From Yponomeuta sedellus (lineage: Eukaryota > Arthropoda > Insecta > Lepidoptera > Yponomeutidae): a DNA stretch of 64,000 nucleotides. The position numbers and the translations under genes were made by a program. Below, in pieces: positions 17,365 through 30,262 of the stretch (the first letter of the stretch is position 1; every line of letters begins with the position of its first letter). The DNA is taken from positions 62,001 through 126,000 of the forward strand of contig OW203738.1 of the NCBI GenBank assembly GCA_934045075.1. The letters run 5' to 3'. The notes below the pieces were generated by a model. The model saw only the letters and a list, made by a program, of their open reading frames with translations, was not told the origin of the DNA and made no database searches.

Positions 17365-17750
17365 CCGGTCCGACTGGTACGAGGCGCCCGAAAGCGCCCC
17401 CCCCAGCCGGATCTCCTCCTCTTGGTCGCCTGGGCCCCACTCCACAGTGTGAAGCAGGGACCAGGCGACGACACCACCGACCGCTCCGAAGAGCGGTTCC
17501 TCCGGTCCGACTGGTACGAGGCGCCCAAAAGCGCCCCCCCCAGCCGGACCTCCTCCTCTTGGTCGCCTGGGCCCCACTCCACAGTGTGAAGCAGGGACCA
17601 GGCGACGACACCACGTACCACTCCGAAGAGCGGTACCTCCGGTCCGACTGGTACGAGGCGCCCGAAAGCGCCCCCCCCAGCCGGACCTCCTCCTCTTAGT
17701 CACCTGGGCCCCACTCCACAGTGTGAAGCAGGGACCAGGCGACGCCACCG
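17365..17750 (-). repeat. 137-bp tandem units of the TSE core
   Basis: Units 17365-17501 and 17502-17638 are each exactly 137 bp, and a partial third runs 17639-17750. Each holds two core hairpins: the ccgactgg/ccagccgg arm enclosing ggcgc/gcgcc, and the gtcgcctgg/ccaggcgac arm. A spacer hairpin differs between units (acc-gctc/gagc-ggt against gtacc/ggtac). Confidence 0.85.
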
Positions 17751-17754
17751 GATT

Positions 17755-17917
17755 CCAGATTTTTCGCCGCTGGCCAGCAAGATCCCATAAAGAGAAGTTA
17801 CTGACCAGCGCCCAGGGTGCACCGGCCCTTGCCACTTACCCCTCCTACTGGTTCAAGATGAATCAGCAGGAACGGAAGCGGAAGGGCACACGGGAAGGTA
17901 ATCTGGCATCGCACCCC
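17755..17917 (-). ncRNA. HDV-like ribozyme candidate, TSE-M copy 2
   Basis: Same module as in copy 1, with GGCGAAAA at 17768-17761 and P1 starting at 17917 directly beside the telomere repeat. The added hairpin has two changes that leave wobble pairs. P2 is shortened to 6 bp because the base after ATCTGG is A. Confidence 0.7.
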
Positions 17918-17954
17918 AACCTAACCTAACCTAACCTAACCTAACCTAACCTAA

Positions 17955-17956
<2 letters not shown>
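17918..17956. repeat. Telomere repeat array (CCTAA)n
   Basis: About eight units between the 5' end of TSE-M copy 2 and the poly-T of TSE-M copy 3. Confidence 0.96.
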
Positions 17957-17985
<29 letters not shown>

Positions 17986-18870
17986 CACCCAGGAGAAACC
18001 CCAATTACGGGTACCACCGGCTCGGGGGAGCACAGTGGTTATGTCGGACTCCCCGCCCTGAAAAGGGCGGTATACCGACTAAAACTCCTGGGGTGTTCCT
18101 CCGCACCGCAAAGGACGGGGCCACGGGAACGCTTGCGCACACTTCCGCGACCCCGTCTGCGGGCGCCCTTTCGGGCACTCCTTCGGCGGCGCTTCTGCCC
18201 CGTCGGTGCTCGACGACGGGGCTAGAAAGCGCCGCATCTCTTCGTTGGAGCGCATAGGGGCCAAGTGCGTATGATCTTGGCCCCCATACGCCCCAACGCG
18301 CCGCCCCCTCCATCCCATCGCAAGCCGGTCGATGAGACGGGGAGGGCGGCGCACCTCCTCGTTGAGGCGCGTGGGGGCCCAAGCGTCCCGGTCCCCACAC
18401 GCCCCACACGTGAGGCCCGTCACGTCGCCCACCAGCACTTCTCTGAAAGCAGAGAAGGCGGTGAGCGACCGCGCGGGCCCCCTCCGTGCCAGAAGGCACC
18501 CTCGGAACACGCAAGGGCGCCTTCCGGCCCGCCGTGATGGACGCGGAGAGTCCCCCGACCCTCCGCGTCCCGGCGGCCACTCTGGTCCGACTGGTACGAG
18601 GCGCGCGCGCTTCCGCGCAGCGGCGCCCCCCCCAGTCGGTCCTTCATTCGTTTGGTCGCCTGGGTCCCGCTCCACAAAGTGAAACAGGGCCCACGCGACC
18701 CCTCCCGCCAGATTTTTCGCCGCTGGCCAGCAAGATCCCATAAAGAGAAGTTACTGACCAGCGCCCAGGGTGCACCGGCCCTTGCCACTTACCCTTCCTA
18801 CTGGTTCAAGATGAATCAGTAGGAACGGAAGCGGAAGGGCACACGGGAAGGTAATCTGGCATCGCACCCC
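17957..18870 (-). mobile_element. TSE-M copy 3, near-identical to copy 1
   Basis: Tail of 29 T (17957-17985). Body and 3' fold match copy 1 with only a few substitutions. The 5' end abuts AACCTAACC with no extra bases, so the first base of ribozyme P1 is the element's first base. Confidence 0.87.
18707..18870 (-). ncRNA. HDV-like ribozyme candidate, TSE-M copy 3
   Basis: P1 starts at 18870 and P2' (ATCTGGC) ends at 18707. The GGCGAAAA joining segment is present. It appears identical to the copy 1 module. Confidence 0.72.
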
Positions 18871-18915
18871 AACCTAACCTAACCTAACCTAACCTAACCT
18901 AACCTAACCTAACCT
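18871..18915. repeat. Telomere repeat array (CCTAA)n
   Basis: Nine units between TSE-M copy 3 and the truncated TSE-P copy D. Confidence 0.96.
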
Positions 18916-19086
18916 GTCGCGGTGATTTAACCTTTGGCCTACCCCGCGACCCGGTAGAGGAGAGGAGGATCACCGCGGGGGTTTAGTGGGTAGTCCAGCC
19001 CTCGGGCTGGGAGTCCCACACGAAGCCGCTCTGTTGTCCCCTGACAGCAGAGTGGTGAAGTGCGTAAATGCATTCCCCCGCGTTAC

Positions 19087-19168
<82 letters not shown>
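18916..19168 (+). mobile_element. TSE-P copy D, 5'-truncated, very long poly-A
   Basis: Only the last about 170 bp of the element are present, beginning inside the CCGGGTCGCGG stem-loop at GTCGCGG. It ends with 81 A (19088-19168). 5' truncation is typical of target-primed reverse transcription. Confidence 0.9.
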
Positions 19169-19171
<3 letters not shown>

Positions 19172-19221
19172 AACCTAACCTAACCTAACCTAACCTAACC
19201 TAACCTAACCTAACCTAACCT
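19169..19221. repeat. Telomere repeat array, ten units
   Basis: (CCTAA)10 followed by CCT, before TSE-P copy E. The same length recurs before copy F. Confidence 0.96.
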
Positions 19222-20415
<1,194 letters not shown>

Positions 20416-21475
20416 CCCCCTCGACCCCCTCGACGGTTGCCGCCTTGTCGTGGCGAGGGGGCTAAGTAGCCGTGGGGGCCTACGGGCGGGAACACACCCA
20501 CGGTGAAACCAAGAGCAACCGCGGAGGGACCGCTCCTCGCTTGCGAGTTGAGCGGTCAGTAGGTGGCGGTGCTGTATGGGCAGCACCGCCACTGAGGCGG
20601 GCTGCGGTGTCGTATGGGCGGCATCGCAGCCGAAGGGAGGAGGCCGCGGCGGGAGAGGAGTGCCGGTATTACGGTGCGCCGCTCTCCCTACCTGCCGCGG
20701 CCTTACCGGGGCCGCCACCGGCTGATGGCGGACGCGGTGGGGTCGCAGGGGAGGAGGAGTGTTGGTATAGCGGTGCGCCTCTCTCCCTATCCCCTGCGAC
20801 CGTCTAGTCGCCTGGGCCCTGTTTCACACTGTGGAGCGGGACCCGGGCGACCAAGAGGAGGAGGTCCGGCTGGGGGGGGCGCCTTGTGCGCCTCGTACCA
20901 GTCGGACCAGGGCCGTGGGCGGAGGGTCAGGGGACCCGCCGCCTCTAACACGGCGGGCCGGAAGGCGCCCCTGCGTGATCCGGGGGTGCCTTCCAGCACA
21001 GAGAGGGCCCGCGCGCTCGCTCTCCACCTTCTCTGTTCTCAGAGAAGTGCTGGTGAGCGACGCGACGGGCCTCGCAGCGATGCGCCGCCCCCTCTAGTCC
21101 CATTGTTTTAGCAATGGGATGGGGGGGGGGCGGCGCATTGGAGCGAATGGGGGCCTATATGGCCCCCCTGAGGAGACGCGGCGTTCCCTTGCTCCGTCGT
21201 AGCGATGGGGCAGGGGGCGCCGCTGGGGAGCCACTCTGGCTCCCCCACCAGTCGAGCCCCTCACGTGGAGGGGCGACCTCTTGCCGGGTCGCGGTGATTT
21301 AACCTATGGCCTACCCCGCGACCCGGTAGAGGAGAGGAGGATCACCGCGGGGGTTTAGTGGGTAGTCCAGCCCTCGGGCTGGGAGTCCCACACGAAGCCG
21401 CTCTGTTGTCCCCTGACAGCAGAGTGGTGAAGTGCGTAAATGCATTCCCCCGCGTTACCAAAAAAAAAAAAAAAA
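20416..21475 (+). mobile_element. TSE-P copy F, duplicate of E
   Basis: Same sequence as copy E at an offset of 1,194 bp, as far as I could compare by eye. Poly-A is only 16 A (21460-21475). Followed by CCT and copy G without telomere repeats. Confidence 0.9.
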
Positions 21476-21478
21476 CCT

Positions 21479-22531
21479 CCCCCTCGACGGTTGCCGCCTT
21501 GTCGTGGCGAGGGGGCTAAGTAGCCGTGGGGGCCTACGGGCGGGAACACACCCACGGTGAAACCAAGAGCAACCCAGGAGGGACCGCTCCTCGCTTGCGA
21601 GTCGAGCGGTCAGTAGGTGGCGGTGCTGTATGGGCAGCACCGCCACTGAGGCGGGCTGCGATGCCGTATGGGCGGCATCGCAGCCGAAGGGAGGAGGCCG
21701 CGGCGGGAGAGGAGTGCCGGTATTACGGTGCGCCGCTCTCCCTGCCTGCCGCGGCCTTACCGGCCGCCACCGGTTGATGGCGGACGCGGTGGGGTCGCAG
21801 GGGAAGAGGAGTGCTGGTATTGCGGTGCGCCTCTCTCCCTATCCCCTGCGACCGTTTAGTCGCTTGGGCCCTGCTTCACACCGTGGAGTGGGACCCAAGC
21901 GACCAAGAGGAGGAGGTCCGGCTGGGGGGGGGCGTCCGAGCGCCTCGTACCAGTCGGACCAGTGCCGTGGGCGGAGGGTCAGGGGACCCTCAGCCTCTAA
22001 CACGGCGGGCCGGAAGGCGCCCCTGCGTGATCCGGGGGTGCCTTCCAGCACAGAGAGGGCCCGCGCGCTCGCTCTCCACCTTCTCTGCTTCATCAGAGAG
22101 GCACTGGTGAGCGACGCGACGGGCCTCGCAGCGATGCGCCGCCCCCTCTAGTCCCATTGTTTTAGCAATGGGATGGGGGGGGGCGGCGCATTGGAGCGTA
22201 TGGGGGCCTATATGGCCCCCCCGAGGAGACGCGGCGTTTCCTTGCCCCGTCGTAGCGATGGGGCAGGGGGCGCCGCTGGGGAGCCACTCTGGCTCCCCCA
22301 CCAGTCGAGCCCCTCACGTGGAGGGGCGACCTCTTGCCGGGTCGCGGTGATTTAACCTTTGGCCTACCCCGCGACCCGGTAGAGGAGAGGAGGATCACCG
22401 CGGGGGTTTAGTGGGTAGTCCAGCCCTTGGGCTGGGAGTCCCACACGAAGCCGCTCTGTTGTCCCCTGACAGCAGAGTGGTGAAGTGCGTAAATGCATTC
22501 CCCCGCGTTACCAAAAAAAAAAAAAAAAAAA
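21479..22531 (+). mobile_element. TSE-P copy G, full length
   Basis: P4 is of the CCGTGGG/CCCACGG type, but GTCGCTTGGG/CCCAAGCGAC is as in copy B, so it is a mosaic of the two sequence types. The CTTCTCTG hairpin has an enlarged loop (CTTCAT). Poly-A 22513-22531. Confidence 0.88.
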
Positions 22532-22544
22532 CCTAACCTAACCT
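22532..22544. repeat. Two telomere units
   Basis: CCTAACCTAACCT between copies G and H. Confidence 0.9.
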
Positions 22545-23381
22545 CCCCCTCGACCCCCTCGACGGTTGCCGCCTTGTCGTGGCGAGGGGGCTTTAGTAGC
22601 CGTGGTTGCGGGACCACGGTGAAACAAAGAGCAACCGCGGAGGGACCGCTCCTCTTCGTGAGTCGAGCGGTCAGTAGGTGGCGGTGCTGTACGGGCAGCA
22701 CCGCGACCGTTCAGTCGCTTGGGCCCTGCTTCACACCGTGGAGTGGGACCCAAGCGACCAAGAGGAAGAGGTCCGGCTGGGGGGGGCGCCTCCGGGCGCC
22801 TCGTACCAGTCGGATCAGTGCCGTGGGCGGGGGGTCAGGGGACTCTCCGCCTCTAACACGGCGGGCCGGAGGGCGCCCCTGCGTGATCCGGGGGTGCCTT
22901 CCGGCACAGAGAGGGCCCGCGCGCTCGCTCTCCACCTTCTCTGTTCTCAGAGAAGCGCTGGTGAGCGACGCGACGGGCCTCGCAGCGATGCGCCGCCCCC
23001 TCGAGTCCCATTGTTTTAGCAATGTGATGTGGGGGGGCGGCGCATTGGAGCGTATGGGGGCCCTTATGGCCCCCCCGAGGAGACGCGGCGTTTCCTTGCC
23101 CCGTCGTAGCGATGGGGCAGGGGGCGTCGCTGGGGAGCCACTTTGGCTCCCCCACTAGTCGAGCCCCTCACGTGGAGGGGCGACCTCTTGCCGGGTCGCG
23201 GTGACTTAACCTTTGGCCTACCCCGCGACCCGGTAGAGGAGAGGAGGATCACCGCGGGGGTTTAGTGGGTAGTCCAGCCCTCGGGCTGGGAGTCCCACAC
23301 GAAGCCGCTCTGTTGTCCCCTGACAGCAGAGTGGTGAAGTGCGTAAATGCATTCCCCCGCGTTACCAAAAAAAAAAAAAAA
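22545..23381 (+). mobile_element. TSE-P copy H, internally deleted subtype
   Basis: Has the same hairpin-block deletion as copy C (junction near 22704), but with the duplicated 5' strand. Poly-A 23367-23381. Followed directly by CCT and copy I. Confidence 0.87.
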
Positions 23382-23384
23382 CCT

Positions 23385-24431
23385 CCCCCTCGACCCCCTC
23401 GACGGTTGCCGCCTTGTCGTGGCGAGGGGGCTAAGTAGCCGTGGTTCAGGACCGCCACGGTGAAACCAAGAGCAACCCAGGAGGGACCGCTCCTCGCTCG
23501 CGAGTTGAGCGGTCAGTAGGTGGCGGTGCTGTATGGGCAGCACCGCCACTGAGGCGGGCTGCGATGTCGTATGGGCGGCATCGCAGCCGAAGGGAGGAGG
23601 CCGCGGCGGGAGAGGAGTGCCGGTATTACGGTGCGCCGCTCTCCCTGCCTGCCGCGGCCTTACCGGGGCCGCCACCGGTTGATGGCGGACGCGGTGGGGT
23701 CGCAGGGGAAGAGGAGTGCTGGTATTGCGGTGCGCCTCTCTCCCTGTCCCCTGCGACCGTTTAGTCGCTTGGGCCCTGCTTCACACCGTGGAGTGGGACC
23801 CAAGCGACCAAGAGGAGGAGGTTCGGCTGGGGGGGGCGCCTCCGGGCGCCTCGTACCAGTCGGATCAGTGCCGTGGGCGGGGGGTCAGGGGACTCTCCGC
23901 CTCTAACACGGCGGGCCGGAAGGCGCCCCTGCGTGATCCGGGGGTGCCTTCCGGCACAGAGAGGGCCCGCGCGCTCGCTCTCCACCTTCTCTGTTCTCAG
24001 AGAAGCGCTGGTGAGCGACGCGACGGGCCTCGCAGCGATGCGCCGCCCCCTCTAGTCCCATTTTTTAGCAATGGGATGGGGGGGGCGGCGCATTGGAGCG
24101 TATGGGGGCCTATATGGCCCCCCCGAGGAGACGCGGCGTTTCCTTGCCCCGTCGTAGCGATGGGGCAGGGGGCGCCGCTGGGGAGCCACTCTGGCTCCCC
24201 CACCAGTCGAGCCCCTCACGTGGAGGGGCGACCTCTTGCCGGGTCGCGGTGATTTAACCTTTGGCCTACCCCGCGACCCGGTAGAGGAGAGGAGGATCAC
24301 CGCGGGGGTTTAGTGGGTAGTCCAGCCCTCGGGCTGGGAGTCCCACACGAAGCCGCTCTGTTGTCCCCTGACAGCAGAGTGGTGAAGTGCGTAAATGCAT
24401 TCCCCCGCGTTACCAAAAAAAAAAAAAAAAA
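23385..24431 (+). mobile_element. TSE-P copy I, full length
   Basis: The P4 hairpin is CCGTGG/CCACGG with loop TTCAGGACCG, a third version of this stem. Poly-A 24415-24431. Joined to copy J through CCT alone. Confidence 0.88.
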
Positions 24432-24434
24432 CCT

Positions 24435-25478
24435 CCCCCTCGACGGTTGCCGCCTTGTCGTGGCGAGGGGGCTAAGTAGCCGTGGTTCAGGACCGCCACG
24501 GTGAAACCAAGAGCAACCCAGGAGGGACCGCTCCTCGCTCGCGAGTTGAGCGGTCAGTAGGTGGCGGTGCTGTATGGGCAGCACCGCCACTGAGGCGGGC
24601 TGCGATGTCGTATGGGCGGCATCGCAGCCGAAGGGAGGAGGCCGCGGCGGGAGAGGAGTGCCGGTATTACGGTGCGCCGCTCTCCCTGCCTGCCGCGGCC
24701 TTACCGGGGCCGCCACCGGTTGATGGCGGACGCGGTGGGGTCGCAGGGGAAGAGGAGTGCTGGTATTGCGGTGCGCCTCTCTCCCTATCCCCTGCGACCG
24801 TTTAGTCGCCTGGGCCCTGTTTCACACTGTGGAGCGGGACCCGGGCGACCAAGAGGAGGAGGTCCGGCTGGGGGGGGCGCCTTGTGCGCCTCGTACCAAT
24901 CGGACCAGGGCCGTGGGCGGAGGGTCAGGGGACTCTCCGCCTCTAACACGGCGGGCCGGAAGGCGCCCCTGCGTGATCCGGGGGTGCCTTCCGGCACAGA
25001 GAGGGCCCGCGCGCTCGCTCTCCACCTTCTCTGCTTCATCAGAGAAGCGCTGGTGAGCGACGCGACGGGCCTCGCAGCGATGCGCCGCCCTCCTCTTGTC
25101 CTATTGTATGGGCAATGGGTCGGGGGAGGGCGGCGCGTTGGAGCGTATGGGGGCCTATATGGCCCCCCTGAGGAGACGCGGCGTTTCCTTGCCCCGTCGT
25201 AGCGATGGGGCAGGGGGCGCCGCTGGGGAGCCACTCTGGCTCCCCCACCAGTCGAGCCCCTCACGTGGAGGGGCGACCTCTTGCCGGGTCGCGGTGATTT
25301 AACCTTTGGCCTACCCCGCGACCCGGTAGAGGAGAGGAGGATCACCGCGGGGGTTTAGTGGGTAGTCCAGCCCTCGGGCTGGGAGTCCCACACGAAGCCG
25401 CTCTGTTGTCCCCTGACAGCAGAGTGGTGAAGTGCGTAAATGCATTCCCCCGCGTTACCAAAAAAAAAAAAAAAAAAA
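24435..25478 (+). mobile_element. TSE-P copy J, full length
   Basis: The 5' half matches copy I. The middle stem is of the GTCGCCTGGG/CCCGGGCGAC type. The loop of the long stem near 25095-25125 is changed (tcttgtcctattgtatgggcaatggg). Poly-A 25460-25478. Confidence 0.88.
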
Positions 25479-25490
25479 CCTAACCTAACC
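25479..25490. repeat. Two telomere units
   Basis: CCTAACCTAACC between copies J and K. Confidence 0.9.
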
Positions 25491-26547
25491 TCGACCCCCC
25501 TCGACGGTTGCCGCCTTGTCGTGGCGAGGGGGCTAAGTAGCCGTGGGGGCCTACGGGCGGGAACACACCCACGGTGAAACCAAGAGCAACCGCGGAGGGA
25601 CCGCTCCTCGCTTGCGAGTTGAGCGGTCAGTAGGTGGCGGTGCTGTATGGGCAGCACCGCCACTGAGGCGGGCTGCGATGCCGTATGGGCGGCATCGCAG
25701 CCGAAGGGAGGGGGCCGCGGCGGGAGAGGAGTGCCGGTATTGCGGTGCGCCGCTCTCCCTGCCTGCCGCGGCCTTACCGGGGCCGCCACCGGTTGATGGC
25801 GGACGCGGTGGGGTCGCAGGGGAGGAGGAGTGCTGGTATTGCGGTGCGCCTCTCTCCCTATCCCCTGCGACCGTCTAGTCGCCTGGGCCCTGTTTCACAC
25901 TGTGGAGCGGGACCCGGGCGACCAAGAGGAGGAGGTCCGGCTGGGGGGGGGCGCCTTGTGCGCCTCGTACCAGTCGGACCAGGGCCGTGGGCGGAGGGTC
26001 AGGGGACTCTCCGCCTCTAACACGGCGGGCCGGAAGGCGCCCCTGCGTGATCCGGGGGTGCCTTCCGGCACAGAGAGGGCCCGCGCGCTCGCTCTCCACC
26101 TTCTCTGTTCTCAGAGAAGTGCTGGTGAGCGACGCGACGGGCCTCGCAGCGATGCGCCGCCCCCTCTAGTCCCATTGTTTTAGCAATGGGATGGGGGGGG
26201 GCGGCGCATTGGAGCGTATGGGGGCCTATATGGCCCCCCCGAGGAGACGCGGCGTTTCCTTGCCCCGTCGTAGCGATGGGGCAGGGGGCGCCGCTGGGGA
26301 GCCACTTTGGCTCCCCCACAAGTCGAGCCCCTCACGTGGAGGGGCGACCTCTTGCCGGGTCGCGGTGACTTAACCTTTGGCCTACCCCGCGACCCGGTAG
26401 AGGAGAGGAGGATCACCGCGGGGGTTTAGTGGGTAGTCCAGCCCTCGGGCTGGGAGTCCCACACGAAGCCGCTCTGTTGTCCCCTGACAGCAGAGTGGTG
26501 AAGTGCGTAAATGCATTCCCCCGCGTTACCAAAAAAAAAAAAAAAAA
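25491..26547 (+). mobile_element. TSE-P copy K, innermost copy
   Basis: Begins tcgaccccccctcgacgg, so it lacks the first C run of the duplicated start. Otherwise full length, with poly-A 26531-26547. Confidence 0.88.
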
Positions 26548-26554
26548 CCTAACC
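26548..26554. other. Inner end of the telomere
   Basis: CCTAACC is the last telomere unit. From 26555 (tcgacgaagtcg) the sequence is AT-rich chromosomal DNA with no further arrays. Confidence 0.85.
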
Positions 26555-27254
26555 TCGACGAAGTCGTAAAGTGGATTCGTACATAAATTTATACTCATAA
26601 TGCAGTCATAACCATACCGCGATTTACAAATGTAGGAGCGCCATCTAGTGTCACGGCAAACGAACTGATTCTCCTGTAAGCAAAATTTATATTATTGTTT
26701 GTAATTCACAGTTTTAATAAGTAGGTCGCTACATGGAAGACTGTATTATATTGCCTTAATTTTTTTTTTTTTTAGTTGCTGCCGGCGTAGTGACGACTAG
26801 GCATAGTTTCAATTATTCGAAAACTATCGTTACGATTTGTTAAGGTGTCAGTTAAAATTGGATTACTGTGCTGTTTTATAAATCCTAATTTAATTAGGAT
26901 TAGCAATACATTAAATTATCAATTCAGCAACATTTTAAATTTCAATATTCTTAGAGAGGATAGGAAATATTATCGATAAGTTACGAATGAATGTGGTGGA
27001 CTTAACGCAAAGAGTTAAAAAAAAAAAAAACCAATGACTTTGTTTAATTTCAAATTAACGTACATTTGCGAATTTGTAGTCGCAATACCACACGCTAGCT
27101 GTGAAGGAAAACATCGTGAGGAAACCCGTGACTTGGTTGGCTCCGCACGTATTGACTTTCCTGTGGGCTAGGCCGACTAAGCTGTCAGGATGGTATAGGT
27201 GCTGGGCAAGCCTACACCATCTATAAAACCATGTCCCAGGTACTACAGCGTCGG

Positions 27255-27345
27255 AATGCTTTCTTCACCTATCTAGTGTGAGCAAAGATGCCACTGTACG
27301 CTGTATAAATCATCTCATTAAGTAGATGTAAAAAGGCCAATATTA
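27255..27345 (+). repeat. Dispersed repeat, copy 1
   Basis: About 90 bp ending acgctgtataaatcatctca and agtagatg, matched by 57310-57412. The unit can fold back (cagcgtc...gacgctg in copy 2). Confidence 0.7.
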
Positions 27346-27364
27346 TTATATATATTAATGTAAA

Positions 27365-27462
27365 ATTAATGTAGTTCAAATCCCGGCAAGAGTGGAAATT
27401 TTAGCGTCTATATAGGTTTTTAAAATTGTCCTTAGCACGGGTTAGTGCATAAAAAAAAATTA
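27365..27462 (+). mobile_element. SINE tail fragment
   Basis: Matches the 3' half of the tRNA-derived SINE below: caaatcccggca...gtgg, then tttttaaaattgtccttagc and acgggttagtgca. Confidence 0.75.
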
Positions 27463-28289
27463 TTTATCTTAATACGTACATTATAAGGATACATACGTTC
27501 TATGTACTCCATAATCTAAACTCAAAATGCAATAGCCGTTTCCAAACGAGCTATACTTGCTCTCACGATAATAATGTCATGTACATGTCACCTGTTTTTT
27601 GCGAAAAAAAAAACTCGGCGCGTGTGGGCTTAATCACCACACGTGCCCACCATGGATTAGAATTTTCACGCGCTGATATATTTGGCTACCTTACATACTC
27701 AGGTGTCTCACTTCAACGCTAGCGAGTAGTATTGCTACAATAACTTCACAAAACATAGAAACGGAGTCATTGGTACATGGTAGGATCATTCTTCAGCTTA
27801 CCGCATCCAACATATGCCTGCAGGTTTTCGCAAACTACAGACAATTTAATACTAACACACAAATATTTTCACCTCTATCGCTTGTTTTATTGGATGAAAA
27901 TTATTAATTACCAAAATTCTAAGACCGAAATAATATCGACAAGGTCCCGTCGGTCTTCAAGGTCGTTTTTATTTTGCGTGATTGATATCAAACTACCACG
28001 CGGCTAAGCGGGCCAGTACAAGTGCGTTTCAAAATCTTGGGTCTTTTCGTGACAACGAAAATATTGTAGTCTTCTCGAACAAAACTCCTTTTAATCAGGA
28101 TAACTAGGGTAAATTACACGTTGACGGTATTTAAGTATATGCCTACGTAAGATTATTTTTCAACACCTGCTCTAAGACTGCATTTACGTAGGCGGTTTAT
28201 TTTTTTATTGAAAGAAAACAAAAAATTGTACAGTATATTTTTTTTAGCCTCTATGTTTGTGTCTAATAATAGTATAATTACAAATCAGA

Positions 28290-28976
28290 AAATGTCATGT
28301 GAAAAGACTCGAAAGTGTGCAAGCTAAGTGCCTCCGAATAATCTACCATAGGTCCAACGTGAGTCGTAGGAGAATGCCAAAATACACAGAGAGACTCAAA
28401 AAATTCAACTTGCAATCTCTTGAAACTAGACGAAAACAGACTGAGCTTATCTTTCTGCACAAACTGCTACACTCATCTATAGACTCACCATCACTACTGG
28501 CAGCAATCAATCTCAACACAAAACTGGTCAAACGTTCGGTTTGCTCCCGAAATACTTTCACATTAGGAACTTATAAAAATAATAGATCTTACTTCAATCC
28601 CATAACAAGAATGTGTTGCTCATATAATGAAATAACGAACACCAATAAAAACATTGACATATTTAACCCTAAGATCGGATTGTTGAAGTCTGAATTTGAG
28701 AAAAGCATAATCAGCCCGAAAAAATAGTCGCCTCCTTCTTCTTATTATTATAATTTATTTGTAACAATTGTTCTTTGCTTTGAATGTAAAATAATACATA
28801 AAATGCATGTTGTGTAAGTTTAAGTAACTCGTCAAAATTTCATATTATTGTAACCATGCTGTGTGCACATGTTTTGGAGATTAGTCTGGATCTTACATAT
28901 TAATTAATGTTATCTTGATGATATACTGGCTAATATCTGTTTTGTGTGCCTAATAAATAATAAAAAAAAAAGAAAA
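28290..28976 (+). pseudogene. 5'-truncated CR1/Jockey-type LINE, C-terminal end
   Basis: An uninterrupted 142-residue frame (start codon at 28299, stop at 28725) resembles the last part of LINE reverse transcriptase proteins: VQAKCLRIIYHR, then LQSLETRRKQTELIFLHKLLHSSIDSPSLL. It is followed by an AT-rich 3' UTR and an A-rich tail near 28963. The catalytic part is missing, so it is a dead fragment. Confidence 0.7.
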
Positions 28977-28979
28977 TAT

Positions 28980-29231
28980 GTAATAGGCATGACGAAAGAT
29001 TTTTAAACTCTCTTTCATAATGTAGGGACATATTAATTATCTCAAAAAAAAAACTATATTTCAGTAATAAACTAAAGTTCAACGAAGGCCATTTTTACAA
29101 AAATATTTTAAATCTGTGGAAAAACAGCTCGCAGTGTCATGGCGTCAAATCTGACGTCATGCCCAGGTAAACAAATATCAAAATCACTAGTGCCTAGTCA
29201 CAACAAAGCATTATTTAAGTCATGGTGTAGT
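28980..29231 (+). repeat. Dispersed repeat interrupted by mariner
   Basis: Matches the reverse complement of about 48050-48295: ttcagtaataaactaaa, aacagctcgca, tctgacgtcatgcccaggtaa. The mariner begins where the match stops. Confidence 0.65.
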
Positions 29232-30262
29232 TACGAGGGCTGCTACTTATGTATGCGGAATAGAAAAAATAAACAAATGTATATGGCTAAATATGCTTTT
29301 ATTGTTTTTCAAAGTATTCTCCACTATGATCGATGCACTTTTGCGTTCGATGAAAACAATAAAACACTTTTTCCACTCTGATTGAGGTATCTCCAAAACG
29401 TGCTGTTTGAACGCATCTACGGCATCTTCACGGGTCGAAAATCGTTGACCACGTAATTTATTCTTTACATTTGGGAATAAATAGAAATCATTGGGAGCCA
29501 AATCAGGGCTGTACGGTGGATGACCCATCAATTCTATTTATTTGACCATCCAAAAATAGTTGTTTCCTGAGATGTATGACAGCTGGCATTGTCATGGTGA
29601 AGTGTGATTCTGCGTCGCTGGTTGTTTTGGCGTATTTCTTCAAATACTTCCGGCAAACAAATGGTCGTGTACCACTCCGAATTAACCGTTCTGCGATTCT
29701 CCAGTGGTATTGTAACCACATGGCCATTAATACCAAAAAAGCAGGCCACCATTTGCTTTACAGTGCTTTTTGCATGAGCCACTTTCGTAGGGTTCGGCTC
29801 ATTTTGAAACGCCCAAACTGTTGATTGTTGTTTAGTTTCGGGATCGGACGCGTAGATCCAGGATTCGTCACCTGTGTACATATTATAAACAGATTTTGAG
29901 TCGCCTCCGTTGAATTTTTTTAAGGTTTTCTTGCACCATTCTACGCAAGCATCTTTTTGATCCTGAGTTAAGTTGTGCGGGATCCAACGCGAACAAATTT
30001 TTTTTACAGACAAATGTTTATGTAATATCCTATGAATGCTCGTCATACATATTCCCAGAATAGCCTCTATCTCGCGATACGTAACATGGCGGTCTTGCAT
30101 TATTAGTTTTCGCACAGCTTCAATATTTTGTGGCACAACCACCGATTTCGGGCGACCTTCTTTAACTTCGTCCGTGAACTTACTGCGCCCGCGATTAAAC
30201 TCACTAAACCAGTGATACACAGTGGTTTTTGATGGAGCTTCACCACCAAAAGTAGAAGTTAA

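Larger units (their letters stand above)
16756..17917 (-). mobile_element. TSE-M copy 2: divergent subtype with triplicated core
   Basis: About 1.16 kb, with a tail of 19 T at 16756-16774 after CCTAACC. In sense, the first 160 nt match the ribozyme-like module of TSE-M copies 1 and 3. The sequences part just after AATCTGG, exactly at the end of P2. Next come about 2.8 tandem units of 137 bp, then CTTCTCTG..CAGAGAAG, a long G-rich stem, and its own 3' three-way junction (16777-16873). No protein-like ORF is seen. Confidence 0.83.
26555..28289. other. Subtelomeric AT-rich DNA, no gene seen
   Basis: Holds a 3' repeat fragment near 27086-27180 (gaaggaaaacatcgtgagga), also present near 56640. Short ORFs here have no recognisable features. 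Confidence 0.6.

Noticed and set aside
19088..19183. Poly-Lys or poly-Phe tails in predicted proteins
   Set aside because: They are translations of the poly-A tails of retroelements.
27777..28007. 76-codon plus-strand frame in the subtelomere
   Set aside because: Composition follows the AT-rich background and no motif or gene structure is visible.
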